DNA of 64,000 nt from Opisthocomus hoazin (GCF_030867145.1 NC_134428.1:21059537-21123536); one strand, 5' to 3'; shown: positions 26,601-38,900, counted from the first letter of the stretch. The notes: generated by a model from the letters alone, not told the origin. Program-made: numbers and translations.

Positions 26601-28574
26601 TGAAACCTATTCATGTTGGAAAACCGTTTCTGCGTGTGCCAATATTGCAAGAGCAAATATTGACTTACAAGTATTGCATTTGCATCTATGAAGAATACTT
26701 TCTCTCTTTTTAAAGTATCGGTCCTTTTCACCTGGAGCCTTTCTTCTGAATAAATCGCTATTGTAAATTCCAGTGTTTGTTAACATCCTTGTCCTCAGGG
26801 TGTGGGTGTGCTCTGACGGGCTTTCATGGAAACACAGAGAGATCACCGTAGTTATAGTGGGACAGAGAATTGCAGATTTTCTGGAGAACATTTCAAGTTT
26901 GGGTTCCCTGTTTTCAGTGGTTTCCATAACTGCTCGTGGTTGGGCTCTGTGTGCCTAATTCTATTTTCAAGAGCCCTGAAGGCTGAGACACTTGGGTTGG
27001 GAGGGATGCAGAGTCCAAGCACGCCCCTCATCTCCAGGACAACTGGAATGAAACGCCTTCAGCCATAAATGTCGCAGCTGCCCTGCCCACACGGGTGTGA
27101 CAGCCCAGCAGCAGAGCTCCTGGGGCTGTTCTGCAGCGCTAACAGAGGCTGGAGCCAGGCTGACTTTGAGATTTGCAGTTCGAATTGTGCTGCGATCTTT
27201 TCACACCAATCTGAAACGATTCTGCTGAGCACCCAAACCCACCAGGAGTATTTCTTCTAAGGCCAAGAGCTGTTCTGACACGGAGGCCACCAAGCAATTT
27301 ATCTTGCCAAGTGCAAATTGTATTGCTGCGATCCAAAGTGCTGGGAGCTCTTGAGGGGGGTTGGCGGCTGGTACAGGCTTCTGTGAGACCAGTGAATCAA
27401 ACCCCGCTCGCAGAAGCAACGCTGGTGGCTTCCTGCTGGTGGCTCTCACCAGAGGAAGATGTGTAGATGGGCAATGGAGGAATGCCCAGCTGTTTGCATT
27501 CACGGGGAGATGAAATGCCTCCACGAGTTACAGATCAGCTGCATCGGGATCCACCCTAGAAGAGGCTGCACTTCAGTGTCAGATCATACATATTAAGTGG
27601 CTTTCTCTGCCTATGAAACCGTGCAGCCTGGATGAAGGCTTCCCAGAGGACACTGTGGAGCAAATGGCGCTCTGCAAGATGGATGGGGAGAAGGGGAAGG
27701 GAGTGCTAATATGACACCCTGTGCACCCACCCCTGCTTACAACACGGGGAGTGGCATCACCTGCAGCCCAGCGGCGGGGTGAGAGGCAGCTGAGATGCTG
27801 CGCTGCACCTCGGGAGAGGCAGTGGCACCCGTAAGCAAACCCTTTTTCCCCGGAGGGGATGTGCTGGGGCCCTGCAGCGGTTCTAGGTCGCTGTGGTCTC
27901 AGGGGAGCTATTCAAGGGGAAAACCACATGCACATTCCTCAGCACAATGGAGCCCAGCGCCAGGCGATGCTGTGGTCCAGGAGCATCCTCCGAGGACTCA
28001 AGAAGCCGTACAGGAATACCTGAAAGAGGAAGACTATAGTTAAACTTCCAGTTCCCCAGAAGGTGGAAGACAATAAGCAGCCACCAAAAGGCTTTTCCTG
28101 TCCATCTATTTTTCCCTGCTCTGGGTCCTGATCAAGCTTTGCACATGGTCTGCAAACAGACAGACCTTCTAATTCGGACACCGGGTGAAGACACGCATAT
28201 CCTTGTTGTCTGTACGAGCCTTGCAGCAGTCACCGAGCAGCTGGATGAAGATGTTTCTTGCAAACGTTTGCCACTGGTGGCATTTCTCCATCTCACATTT
28301 GGTCTCACCAGGCTCATGGGCCGTCCCAGCCTTCCGCTTCCCTCCCGAGTGCCTGTGCATCTTCAATGCCGCTGGAGGCTGGCACGGTGCAGAGGCTGTT
28401 CCCTGCCTGCTCGCCTGCTAGAGCACGCACAGCACATCTCTCCAGGTTAGGGCACCCAACCTGTCCTCCAGCTCTGCCTGCCTTTATCTCATCCCGTTTT
28501 CTGGCCCCAGCTTTTCTGCCCTAATTAGATGGTAAAAACACGTGGGATCCAGGCCAGGCACGAATGGTTTCAGC

Positions 28575-28650
28575 GGAGCAATTAGCCCGACGTGAGCAAG
28601 GAACAATTAGCGCTGCTCTCTGGAATTTGGCCATTGTGCGGCTCATTGTA
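28575..28650. promoter_or_regulatory. Candidate distal enhancer: paired homeodomain and SOX sites
   Basis: Two near-copies of a 14-mer, GGAGCAATTAGCCC (28575-28588) and GGAACAATTAGCGC (28600-28613), each hold a CAATTAG homeodomain core. They are followed by two SOX-type cores, CATTGTG (28632-28638) and CATTGTA (28644-28650). The neighbouring 400 bp is also AT-rich and not repeat-like. The function is inferred from motif content only. LFNG, 7 kb downstream, is the nearest gene. Confidence 0.35.
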
Positions 28651-30306
28651 TATTTTTGCCTTAAAAGGGGGCCAGGGTGTTGGGAGGAGAGCGAGGGCCC
28701 CCGTTCGCAGAGCCGGGCTGACATTTGCACTATGTTAGTCATGCTACATGTCAACATTTTTGTGAGCTTTCCAAAAACAGAAATTCTAATGGGATGTTTT
28801 AATCCCGTCTTCACCCCCGCACGTCCCCCTCCCTTTTCCCCCTTTCAACTCCCACCTCCCTCCTCCTCTTCCCTGCCTCGCACAGCGCTAATACCACCCT
28901 CTCTCAGCTTCGGCTCCGGGAAACCAGGCGAAGTCAGAACAGCGAAATTCCTATTTAAACTAACATCACATGAAAAATTAACTGTTGCTTTTAATCCCCT
29001 TTGCAGGGGGAATGGGAAGAGAGAGAACAATTTCCCAGGGGTGTGATGGGGAAGGGGCCACCAAGGCAAGCTGGAGGAAGCGGTGGGTGAATATTGCCTC
29101 GCTGATCTACCTTTGAAAAACCGCTCGGCAACTTCATTGGGACACCCCAGGGGCGAGGAATAAGCCAAGCAGCTGTGGGGGCTCAGAAAGCAGCCAATTT
29201 CCCTGGGGGCAGCCAGCGTTTGGAAATGGCCTTGGCAAAAGTGTACTGGGGCCAGGGTGACACACGTATCTGATCTGGGGTGGATGCAGAGGGTGTGTAC
29301 GGGCGGCTGCAGGAGCTATCACTGCCCCGGGGCGAGCTGCGGGCGCTGAGATGCTCAGGTCCGGGCAGGGAGTTAAAATGCATCCCCAGTCCTCTCCCCG
29401 GCTCCCTCTCCCCGGGAGGTTGTGGAGACCTGGAGCTGTAGGTAGCTGTGGGCAGGAAAGGAGTGGCCGGTGTCCCATCGTGCACGGGGACCAGCCATTG
29501 CATCAAACATGGACCTTAAAGCAAGGGATTTAGGGAGTCACTCAGCTGGAGGGGAGCCCTATGAGCAGGCAGCCACCTGGGCTCATCTCAGCTCCCAGAT
29601 GCAGCATCAGGGGAGGGTCCCAGCACTGCTCCTTCCTGTGCTGCTGGCACAGCTGGGAACAGCTGGGCTCTGCCCTAAGCTGGGCTGAGGTGCGGCGTTT
29701 CAGGGCCAGACCTCACCTGCTCCCGATTCTGCCTCCCTCTGTTCTTGCCTCCGCTCCCTTTGCACAGGACCCACAGCGACTGCTGCCAAACACAGGGTAG
29801 GGCTTGGCTGGGCTGGGGTCTGGGATCAGCTTGCCTTTATTTGCTGTTCCTTCTACTCTGGTTGCTGGAGACGGGACAGGGGGTTCACCAGGATTTCATG
29901 CAGCCCAGTCCAGCCCAGTATGAGACTGGACTCCTGCCTCCTCCTTGGGGTAATCTCTAAACGCTTCCCCTGACATCAGCTTCTGGCTCATCTTCAGAAA
30001 GGCAGTGGGGAGAGGGACATCTCGGGACAGGAACGTGAAAAAATTTGGGGCCAGGAAGAATGAGAGGCCAGAAACTAAAGGCCAGGAGCTGAAAGCTCCT
30101 CTGACTGCACCTCTGGCTGGAAGGAGCTTGGGCCAGGCTGGCCGTCATCTGCGGCGAACCATGACCTCAGCTTGCTGTGCTCTGGCTCTGCCTGTACAGG
30201 CAGACACGTACGGGCTCTGTGGGCAGCCCAGCAGGGAATCTCCCAACCAGGCGGCTGCCCAGGGGACAGGGACCGCGGCGTCTCTGCTGGAGGTACGTCA
30301 GCTCTT

Positions 30307-30332
30307 GGGAAACTGAGGCACAGTGAGCTGGG
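30307..30332 (-). repeat. MIR-like SINE tail fragment
   Basis: The segment contains AACTGAGGCACAGTG, the reverse complement of the conserved 3' part of MIR SINEs (GTGCCTCAGTTTCC). Only this core is recognisable. The same word recurs in LFNG intron 1 at 36272-36286. Confidence 0.35.
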
Positions 30333-32130
30333 CACCGTTGGTGGGATCCTTTGCTGCCCCACTTGCCTCTGTCTGTCTGTCTGTCCACCTAGCTGACCGC
30401 TGCTGAAGACTCTGGCTCTGTGACAGCTTGTGAGCGCAGGGCCATGAGTCACTTCAGCTCCGCGTAATGAAGTGTTTTCTTTTACCACCCCAGAACCACA
30501 CTGCCAGTTAAACCTAAGCAGTGTGCAACAGCAAGCCCCCAGCCCACGACTGCTCTAAAGCCCCCCGGTTTGCTGTCAGGGCAAACACCAAATGCGAGAC
30601 CTGCAGCCGGAGACAGCCTGCATCCAGCCCAGCCCAGAATCCCTGGCCGGCAGCAGTTCCCCCCTCCACAGCCTGGAGAAGAGGGGGGGGCTCCTGCCCA
30701 CCATTCAGGGGATTTTGGGGTGGAAGAGCCAGGTCTGTAACGCCAGGTCTGCACCAGGAGCTGCTGTTGGGAGGAGAGATGCACAGGCTGCGGGAAAGCA
30801 GAGAGGTCCAGCCTATTTACTTAGTTCGGGCTCACTTTCCCTCCTGTTTTTACCTTCTTTCCATGGTTTTAGCAGTAAAAATTCACTCCCCAAAGGGAGG
30901 AGAGGAAAGCTCCCCTTGCACATTTTACACTGTCAAAACCCCCTCGAGATCCACCTCGACCGTGAAGACCCGAGCGAGGCATTTAATCAGCGGCGGCCGC
31001 CCCACCGCCCTCCTCGCTCCCCGCATCCACGTCCCCTCCCTGGGCTGAATAGGGAGCATGAGAAACCAGGCCGGGCAGGGACGGCCCTGTGCCCCTCGTT
31101 TTCTTTCAGGATCAGCGCGTCTACGGGGCCGCTTGTGTTCCCCAAGCCCCTCTCCCCCCGCAGCACCGGGGGCTGTAATCTGGGGGCAGCGGGCTTGGAG
31201 ATGGAGAAGAATGCGGGAGCGGGGAGTGGGGGGGGGGGAACGGGGACCGTCCCCTCCCGCCACCGCCAAAGCCCCAAATTCTTAGACCTGGAGGAGTCAC
31301 CACCAAATTCCATTCAACTGACAGAAAAGAAATCAAATCCTTTTAAAGAGAGCCCACTTTCCCCGCAAGAATGCTCCCTCGGCCTTTTGTTGCAGGGCTT
31401 TGCTGGCTCCCAGCAGCTCGGAGGAAGCTGCTCCAATACATTAACCAGTTTAACTTGCTCGTGACCCCCTCTGCCCGGCGCACAATGAAGCTCTTCGCCC
31501 GCTTTTTTCCCCCCAGCTCCTTTTCAGGAGCTAAATCCCCCGCTGTTCCCTGCTCGCTGCCTCTCTCGCTCAACCTTTCTCAGGCCTCTGCTTCAGCCCC
31601 CGGGAAAATAATAACGCTTTGCATTTGTATAGCCCCCCGGCCCCGTGGGACCTCCAAGTGCCCCGCACGGATCGCGTCGTGTCCCCCCCCGCCCTGCTGA
31701 GGGGACCCGCAGACCCCGAGGTGGAAGGGGAGAGACGTAGGGTCTGAGGCTGTGGAGGGTGGATGGGGTTTGCAGCAGGTCCCAGCGCAGAGCGGTGCCA
31801 GCGCACGTCGGGGGGATGATGGGGACGGGGACAGGTCAGCATCAGGAGATGCATCAGGAGCACCCGTTGCGGGAGGCTTGGGTGCTGGACGGAGAGGCAC
31901 CGACGTGCTCTGCTCTCCGCAGCCAGACTCTCTGCCACAAGGGCAGGAAGGTTTTATGATCCCAGGGTGGTTAAAAAACCCAGCAGACGAAAAAAACCGG
32001 AGCCCTCGCGCTGGCCCTGAATTGCAGAGCCCATCAGACAATGGGAAGTTAACCAAACCCTGGCCGGGGAGCGCAGAAGTCTGCCGCAGGGTGCTGCCAT
32101 TTTCCTACGAGTAATTGATGCAAAGTCTCT

Positions 32131-34811
32131 TTTGTGCTCTCAGAAAATCCCAGAAAATAAAAACGGGGGGGGTGAGAGAGGGACCGTGGGCAGGATCCGG
32201 CTCACCGGCCGCCCTCCTCCGCCGTCTCCCTCGCACGCCTCGGCCGCGTGGTCGGAGCAGCGGCCGCCCGGCCGCGCGTCGGGGCTGAACCCCGTTAAAT
32301 ACCCACGACAATACGATGGCGACGAAGTCGGCGCCTGACAGAGCTTTTAACCCCTGTCCGACGAAGCACGTAAATCGTTCCGGGCGGGCAATGCAGCTTT
32401 GCAGGCGGAGCGCGGCGTTTCTCTCGGATGACCTGAACACTTTATTACCGGGGATTTATTAACCGTTTGTAGCAGCCCTGAGAACCTGGGAGCCGCTTAG
32501 GGACCACCTATCGAGCACCGGGGTCAGGCTGCGAGCGGGGGCGATGCGGAGGGTTTAAACCAATTTAAACCGACCTAATACCATGGTACGGCTGAAAGTG
32601 AGATGACCCACGTGCAGCCCTGGCTCTGGGTTGGTGCAGGGCTGAATCCAGCCAGCTCCAGTAGAAAACCAGTACAGGGTTTCGGGGGGGTTAATTTGCA
32701 GTGGGAATGAGCTGGTGGGGTTCCTCTGCCCGCTGCCTGACTGCGAGGTGGGTTTTGGGACCAGGGCAGGTGGGGAGACGAGCAAAGGGGAGGTTTGGGG
32801 ATGCTTGGGCAGCGGGTTCTGGCTCAGACCCATCCCTGTGGGGCTGGGCAAGGCAGGGAGCACACCACGACCTCGCAGCCACAGCCGGGCTCACCCTGCA
32901 GCATCGCAGTGGGGTGCGTTACGGGCCGTGTCCAAAACGGGATCCTTTTTGGGGGAGGAGGTGAGATGCTCCTCCTGGTCCAGCCCTGGCTTCGCTCCCA
33001 CAGACCGGACACGACACCATCCTTTTCCCTTTGCCCCTTGTATTTACGGGGCACCCAAATTTTTCTGCCGCTGGGGTCACCCTGTTTAGGGTTGGCTGAA
33101 AAGCCAACGGACCGGGCACAGGGTGCTCCTGAGAGCATCCTCCCCGCGGCAGCCTCTCCTCCCCACCCCTTGGGTACCATCCTGTGCCCCCCGAGGGGTC
33201 AGTGCCGTGTCCCGGATTGGGACGGTGCCTCGCTGGGGACATCCGCGCGGCAGGCGAGGGCCGAGCCAGGAGTCCAGGCGCCCGGAGAGGAAGCCTGCGG
33301 GTACAGGGCCAGTGGCCTGCCGATCCCCGGGGAGTCTCGCTCCAACAGGACAATGCCACCAAAAGAACGGCTTCCCCTCGCCGCCACAGCTCGCCGATCC
33401 CGGGCGGCCGGGCTGAGCCGAGTGCCAGCCCTGGGAAGGGGGTTACGGGCGGCATCGGGGGGCCGGGACAGCCCTTGTGCAGCAGCACGGCGGCTCGGCA
33501 GACCCCGCCGCATCGCTCGGGGACTGGCACCACACAGAGCCGGTATTGTCACTCGCCCCGCAGCGCCGGCCGGGACCCCAACATCTGGCAGCGGCACGTG
33601 TCCCCGGCCAGCGCCAAGGCTGCGGGAGCGGGAGAGCAGCTGGTCGAGGGAAAAGGGCCTTTCCTTCCCTTTTGGCTCCTGGAGAAAGGGGCTCTTTCTT
33701 CGTTCAGGGGTTTGCCCATCAGGCTTTCAGCTGCCTCTCGAGCCGCGGTTGCTGTGCCATCGGGTTGGAGACAAAAGGCGCCCAAAAAAAAAGCAAATTG
33801 AGACTGGAAGGCTGGGCTCTGCAGCAATAGCGGGAAGTGGGGAGTGTGGGATTCGGTTCCTGTGTTTGTACGGTCTAACTGCTTTTTTTTCTTTCTTTTA
33901 TTACGGGAGGCTTCTTTGGCAGCGCAGGTCGCTCCCCAGACACGGGCAGAGCCGTGCAAAACCGAACCCAGCAGCCTCCCCAAGCATTTCTAGCCCGGGG
34001 CCATGGTTCGAGGGCTGACCAGGGGAACATACAGCCTGAAAGCGGGAGAAGGCAAATGCTGGGGCTTGCCTGAGGAAGCAGCTTCCCTGCTTCGTCCTGC
34101 CTGGTATTATGGTATTGTTTATCCAGTGCCAGAGATGAATGGAGCACGTGACGGCAGGAAAAATGCAAGTTGGACAAGGTCCCTGCCCAAAAACGCAGCA
34201 GCCCCTGATTATGGCATTACATTGCAGCCCGGGCCCAAACCCGAATCCGCCTCCCTGCAGCAGCGCACACGCAGGGAGAGAAAACCCCACCAGCTCCCTG
34301 CCTGCAGAGGCAGAGGGTGGGGGGGAGCAGAGGCCCCAGGGTTCGGTGTCAGTACAGTAGCAGGTTGGTGGCACATCCAGGACCAGATTTCAACCCCAGT
34401 TTTGGGTTCAACCCAACCTTGGGGCCGCCGCTTCCCCCGCTGTCTGCCTGGAAAAGCCATGTCTCGTTTAGCAAGGTGTTGCTATCATGGTTGAGAGTCA
34501 CCGGGGGGACTTGCCTGGTGTCTCTGTAGCATTTCTCTCGGGACCCCACCCGGACCGTGGGGCTGCCCCCCAGCATCAGCTCCAGAGCACGGTGCCGCAC
34601 CCAGGGTGGGGTGAGCCAGGTGTGGGTCTCCCCGAGCAGGGATGGGAACAGACCCCCCTCTAGTGCCCCGCTCCCGGGTTTACCCACCGGGCTGGAGCTC
34701 CGTGGAAGTGAGAGGAGTGCTGCAGTTTGGGGGGATTTTGGGTTTTGGGGTTATTTTTGAAGTGTTCTTGGCCTCAGAAGAGACTTCTGGAGGTGGGTCA
34801 ACCCGGATGGC
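32131..34811 (+). promoter_or_regulatory. CpG-rich LFNG 5' flank with candidate Notch/HES sites
   Basis: The sequence turns GC- and CpG-rich here, with the densest CpG at about 32190-32560 and 33120-33620. A GTGGGAA core (RBPJ type) lies at 32701-32707. CACGTG boxes, the class bound by HES/HEY and other bHLH factors, lie at 32609-32614, 33595-33600 and 34145-34150. LFNG transcription in presomitic mesoderm is known to depend on Notch and HES/HER input, so these are reasonable candidates, though such short words also occur by chance. A 407-codon frame at 32795-34018 is a GC-rich artefact. Confidence 0.35.
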
Positions 34812-35330
34812 TCACAGAATCACAGAATGTTCAGGGTTGGAAGGGACCTCTGTGGGTCATCCAGTCCAACACCCCTGTCCAAGCAGGGTCACCCTGAGCA
34901 GGCTGCACAGGACCTTGTCCAGGTGGGTCTTGAATATCTCCAGAGAAGGAGACTCCACAACCTCCCTGGGCAGCCTGGGCCAGGGCTCCGTCACCCTCAG
35001 AGGGAAGAAGTTCTTCCTCATGTTCAGACAGAACTTCCTCTGCTTCAGTTTGTGCCCGTTGCCCCTTGTCCTGTCTCTGGGCATCACTGAAGAGAGTCTG
35101 GCCCCATCCTCCTGACACCCACCCTGCAGATATTTCTAGGCATTTTTTAGGTGCCCTCACAACTTTCTCTTCTCCAGGCTGAACAAGCCCAGCTCCCTCA
35201 GCCTCTCCTCGTAGCAGAGATGCTCCAGTCCCCTCCTCATCCTCGTAGCCCTCCGCTGGACTCTCTCCAGTAGCTCCTCATCTTTCTTGAACTGGGGAGC
35301 CCAGCACTGGACACAGCACTGCAGATGGGA
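34812..35330 (-). mobile_element. CR1 LINE, 5'-truncated, minus strand
   Basis: On the minus strand the sequence ends in the CR1 3' signature: ...GTTGGACTGGATGACCC, then ATTCTGTGATTCTGTGA, seen here in reverse complement from 34812. It carries the usual CR1 tail frame (motifs [24 protein letters not shown]). It is the longest of the three copies here and extends about 100 bp further 5' than the other two. Its truncated 5' end stops just before the 21-G run of the LFNG promoter, about 230 bp from the LFNG start codon. It encodes no intact ORF. Confidence 0.93.
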
Positions 35331-35336
35331 GGATGC

Positions 35337-35357
35337 GGGGGGGGGGGGGGGGGGGGG
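35337..35357 (+). repeat. 21-bp poly-G run
   Basis: Twenty-one consecutive G between the truncated CR1 end and the LFNG promoter. A second run of fifteen G lies at 35467-35481. Both could form G-quadruplexes on the non-template strand and are prone to sequencing length errors. Confidence 0.95.
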
Positions 35358-35560
35358 TGAGGGGGAGGCTGCGGGCAGGGCCGGGCGCGCGCTGCCCACG
35401 CCCCGCGTGGGGGCGGCCCCGGGCCCGTCCCTCCCCGGGCGGGGCGAGGGGCGGGGGGCGGGGAGCGGGGGGGGGGGGGGGCGGTTAAAGGCCGCGGAGC
35501 GGCGCGGCGGGGGCCGGCGGCGGGGCGGGCGGAGTGGGGCCGGCGCGGCGAGGAGGGAGG
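35337..35560 (+). promoter_or_regulatory. LFNG: LFNG proximal promoter / 5' UTR, CpG island
   Basis: About 220 bp of extremely GC-rich, CpG-dense sequence lies between the CR1 and the start codon, and the island continues through exon 1. It has several GGGGCGG-type Sp1 boxes (35410-35465), a 21-G run (35337-35357) and a 15-G run (35467-35481). There is no clear TATA box; GGTTAAAGG near 35483 is the only A/T-rich word. The transcription start cannot be placed from sequence alone. Confidence 0.6.
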
Positions 35561-35953
35561 ATGCTGAAGAGCTGCGGGAGGAAGCTGCTGCTGTCCCTCG
35601 TGGGCTCCATGTTCACCTGCCTGCTGGTGCTGATGGTGGAGCCGCCGGGGAGGCCGGGGCTGGCTCGGGGGGAGGCCGGCGGGGCTCAACGGGCTCTGCA
35701 GAGTCTGGGGGCGGCGGCTGTGGCCCCCCCGGCGGGGCGGGGACCCCCCGGGCTCCGCAGCTTTGCCGACTACTTCGGGCGGCTGAGCCGAGCCCGGCGG
35801 GAGCTGCCCGCCGCCCCGCCGAGCCCCCCGCGGCCGCCGGCCGAGGACATCTCCCCCCGCGATGTCTTCATCGCCGTCAAGACCACCAAGAAGTTTCACA
35901 AGGCGAGGCTGGAGCTGCTGCTCGACACCTGGATCTCCCGCAATCGCGACATG
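35561..35953 (+). CDS. LFNG: LFNG coding exon 1 (residues 1-131)
   Basis: The exon opens at ATG 35561, with A at -3, and reads [10 protein letters not shown]. It encodes the signal-anchor, the stem, the RARR processing site and the start of the catalytic domain up to WISRNRDM. It ends in phase 0 at GTAAGG. An in-frame GTG at 35534 would add nine residues, but the ATG gives the known fringe N-terminus and was preferred. Confidence 0.96.
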
Positions 35954-38900
35954 GTAAGGGATGGGGGTGGTACCCGCGGAATGCAGCCCACGGGTGTCAG
36001 CCGCGGTCCTGGCCCTGCTCTGTCTGTGGGGTGCTGTGGCCTGGGCAAATGCCACCCCTTCCTTCTGCTCCCCTGTGTTGCAAAGCAGGAGGGCTGTTTT
36101 GATGCCATGGGGGCTGTTCTGGAGCGAGTGGTGGGTTTGGACTGGGTGAGTGATGGAGGGAGCTGGACCTGGGCTCCTTGCACTCAGTAGCCCCCGAAAT
36201 GCTGCTCTTGGGTCCTTTCTGCTGAGCATCTCTCATTGCAGAGCTCACCCCAAATTGCTTCCCACTGGAGAAACTGAGGCACAGTGTAGGGATGCAACCC
36301 AACCTGCTGGTGCCTGGTGTGGGGTCAGGTCCCTGCGAGTGCTCTCCTGGGCTGCAGGTGAGGTTTGGCAGGGCCCCATGAGGTGCCAGAGGTTGGGTTG
36401 ACCAAAAGACGCCCGGTTTCGCAGCCCATGGCTGGGAGAGCAGTGGGATGTGCTGAGGTTCTCGGTCTCCTTGCCAGGAACTGGGCAGGACTGGAGTGGC
36501 TGGGGGCTCTTGCAGGTCTGCTCTGGCTCGCCCGCGCTGGAGCGGTTGCAGCTAGTCCGATTGCTGACCTTACTGATGTCCTGCCCGGAGCCCTGGCAGG
36601 CCCTTGCTCTGTCCTTCAAGTACTGAAACAAAATTGAAAATGAAAAAAAAAGGTGTTTCCTTAGGAAATGTGCCTTGCCATCTGCTCTTAAGACATTTTT
36701 TCTATCTAAGCTTAGACAGCTTCCCAAGTAAGTTATCCCTGGTCCTAACCTTTCCATCCTGCTGTCTTCACGTGTTTCCTTCTGGCCTGGAATCGTGTTT
36801 CTTGCTTGCAAACTGGGTTTTTTTTTTTATTTTATTTTTTTTTTTCTTCCAGAAATCTGAAGTGGTTGTGGAGGGAGGGAGGGGAAGCGGGGGGGAGCGA
36901 CCTACCCTGGCCTCCTTCAACCTGAGGCTGCCGGACCTTGTGAGTCTTGGCTCCTACAACTTACCCCAAGTATTATGTTACCATTTTTTTCCCCTCCTTG
37001 TGAATCTTGTCCCTTTTTTTTTTTCTTTGCTCAGGTCTCATGGGCTTGGCAGTGGCTCTGCTGTCTCTCCCTGGTACAGACATTTAATGGAAGCCTCTTT
37101 TATGCTCTGCTGTCACTGCAAGGGGGTGGCAAGTGGTCGTGGGGGGAGAGGCTCTTTGAGCACCTACAGATGATCCTGGGAATGGCTGCTCTTTTTTTTT
37201 CCCCCCCTTTCTCTAGTGAGCTCCGGCTTTCTTCTAGTTTTTTTTTTTTTGTTGCGCTTCGTTTGTCCGTTTGGATTCCCAGAGACCCGAGGCTCAGCTC
37301 TCACGCTGTCCCCCTGGGCAAGCTAACAAAGCCCCTTTTCTCCTGGCGCAGAGAAAAGGCTTCGCAGCCTCTTGTGTGGCACTTTCCATGGGAACCGGGG
37401 AGCCGGAGCTGGCCGTGTCCAGGTCAGGTTGCCTAGAGATGAGGGCCATGAAGCCAGGGGGGCTGCAGCCCGGCGAGGTGCCCGCCTGACAAGCCAAGCC
37501 GCTGAGTGACGGCTCTTGTACAGCACTTGAGGACAAGGAGCTGCCGAGAGAGCGGGAGGCGGCGCAAACTCCTGCGGAGCAGAGCGAGGGTTTGGGGGAG
37601 GATGGAACACGGAGGCGAAGGGGACAAACCCACGCTGCTGGTGGTGATGGGCTCCCATCTTCCTGTGCTGACCTGGCTGCCGTCTCTGGGAAGCTTTGGG
37701 GCACCCTGGGCTTCCCCAAATTTGGCATCAAGTTGGGGTTCATTTAGCCTGCAGAGCGCAGGATTGGTGCCATGGGGCTCGTCTCCCTTGGTTTGCTGTC
37801 TCAGGGTGGGCTGTGCGGTTCCTGCATCCCCCTCCTTGCCTGGCCCCGTGGTTTCTGGCCCAGGAGGGTGGTTTGGTGACAGCGGGTGCTGCCTCTACTC
37901 AAACATCTCTCTTGGTCTGAGTCAGGCCTGACTCTGCTCATCCTGTCCCTCTCTGGCTCCTGTTTCAGTAATGGTGTTCAGGCACGCGTGCTGCCTGCCT
38001 GATGCAGGGAAGCTCCTGCCCAAGGGCAGAGAATCTCCCATGCTCGATGCCATGGCTCTGCTTCCCCTGATCCTCCTCCTGCATCAACCCCCACCTCCCT
38101 CCTGGCTGCTCCTTAGCCAGGCAGCTCTCCGGGCAGGAGGGATGCAGGCACTGGTGAGAAGGGGTTAAATCCAGCAGGTAGCTCCGGGCTGGACCCTGGC
38201 AGATAGGAGGAATAGCTATTGTGTCCTTCCTTGGCTGCTCTTTGTTCTGCCCACAATAGTCCCTGTTTCCTGCCCTCTGTCCCCTCCAAGACACTGCAAA
38301 GGGCACCCCCCTTCTCCTTCCTGCTGCTCTCTGCACAGGGAGGGCAGATCCCCGTTCCCTTCTAAATCTGCTCCTCCGGTTGCACAATCCAGGCCGGACA
38401 AGCTGCTGTTGGGGGAGAGTTATGGGTTTTCCCCTCCTTGCTTTGGGGAGAGTTTCCAGCTGTCTCAGTATCCTTAGGATGCTGGAGCGTGGTCTGGGGA
38501 AACCAGAGAAGCGGGAGGAAAATGGCCATTAGGCAGAAATCCCGGACAGGAGCAAGTCCAAACCCACTGCTTTCCTGCTGAGTTGGGTGATTTGGAGTGG
38601 CAGAGTTGCATAAGAAACGTCCCCTGTCCCTCGGGCACCCCGAAGGCAGCCGGGCGCCTCGGCACACGCCGCAGTGCCCGGGAGGGCTCTGGGCTGGGCT
38701 GCCGTCCCGCCAGCGTGGGATCTGCTGGCTGCTTCTAGCTCGGCGTGATAATTGCAGGCTTTGAAAAATTCCTGCTCTCGGGGCAGAGGGAATGGGTTTG
38801 CCTTCCGGAGAGCACGCTTCTCCCATGGCGGCTCCCGAATTTCTCTAGCACCTTGGCCAGGGTCCCCGTCCTTGGGGTGGCTGCGATGGAACGCGCCTCT

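Larger units (their letters stand above)
18746..32130. other. Non-coding flank upstream of LFNG
   Basis: About 13 kb without a recognisable exon. The longest frame (18786-19475, 229 codons) has no conserved domain, signal peptide or splice logic and looks like chance. The region contains tRNA-like SINE remnants near 23.2-23.7 kb, a MIR-like scrap at 30307-30332, and a candidate enhancer at 28575-28650. From about 30.9 kb the sequence becomes CpG-rich. Confidence 0.55.

Noticed and set aside
30592-31464. 290-codon plus-strand frame
   Set aside because: Low-complexity Pro/Ser/Gly composition in CpG-rich DNA with no domain.
32795-34018. 407-codon open frame upstream of LFNG
   Set aside because: It lies in CpG-rich DNA where stop codons are rare, overlaps other long frames on both strands, and has no recognisable domain or splice context.
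1-34811. GRIFIN and CHST12 genes expected near LFNG from mammalian gene order
   Set aside because: No galectin motif and no long CHST12-like frame found by eye; they probably lie to the left of the window.
35237-36229. 330-codon minus-strand frame opposite LFNG exon 1
   Set aside because: It is antisense to the CR1, promoter and exon 1. It is Pro/Arg-rich, low-complexity and driven by GC content.
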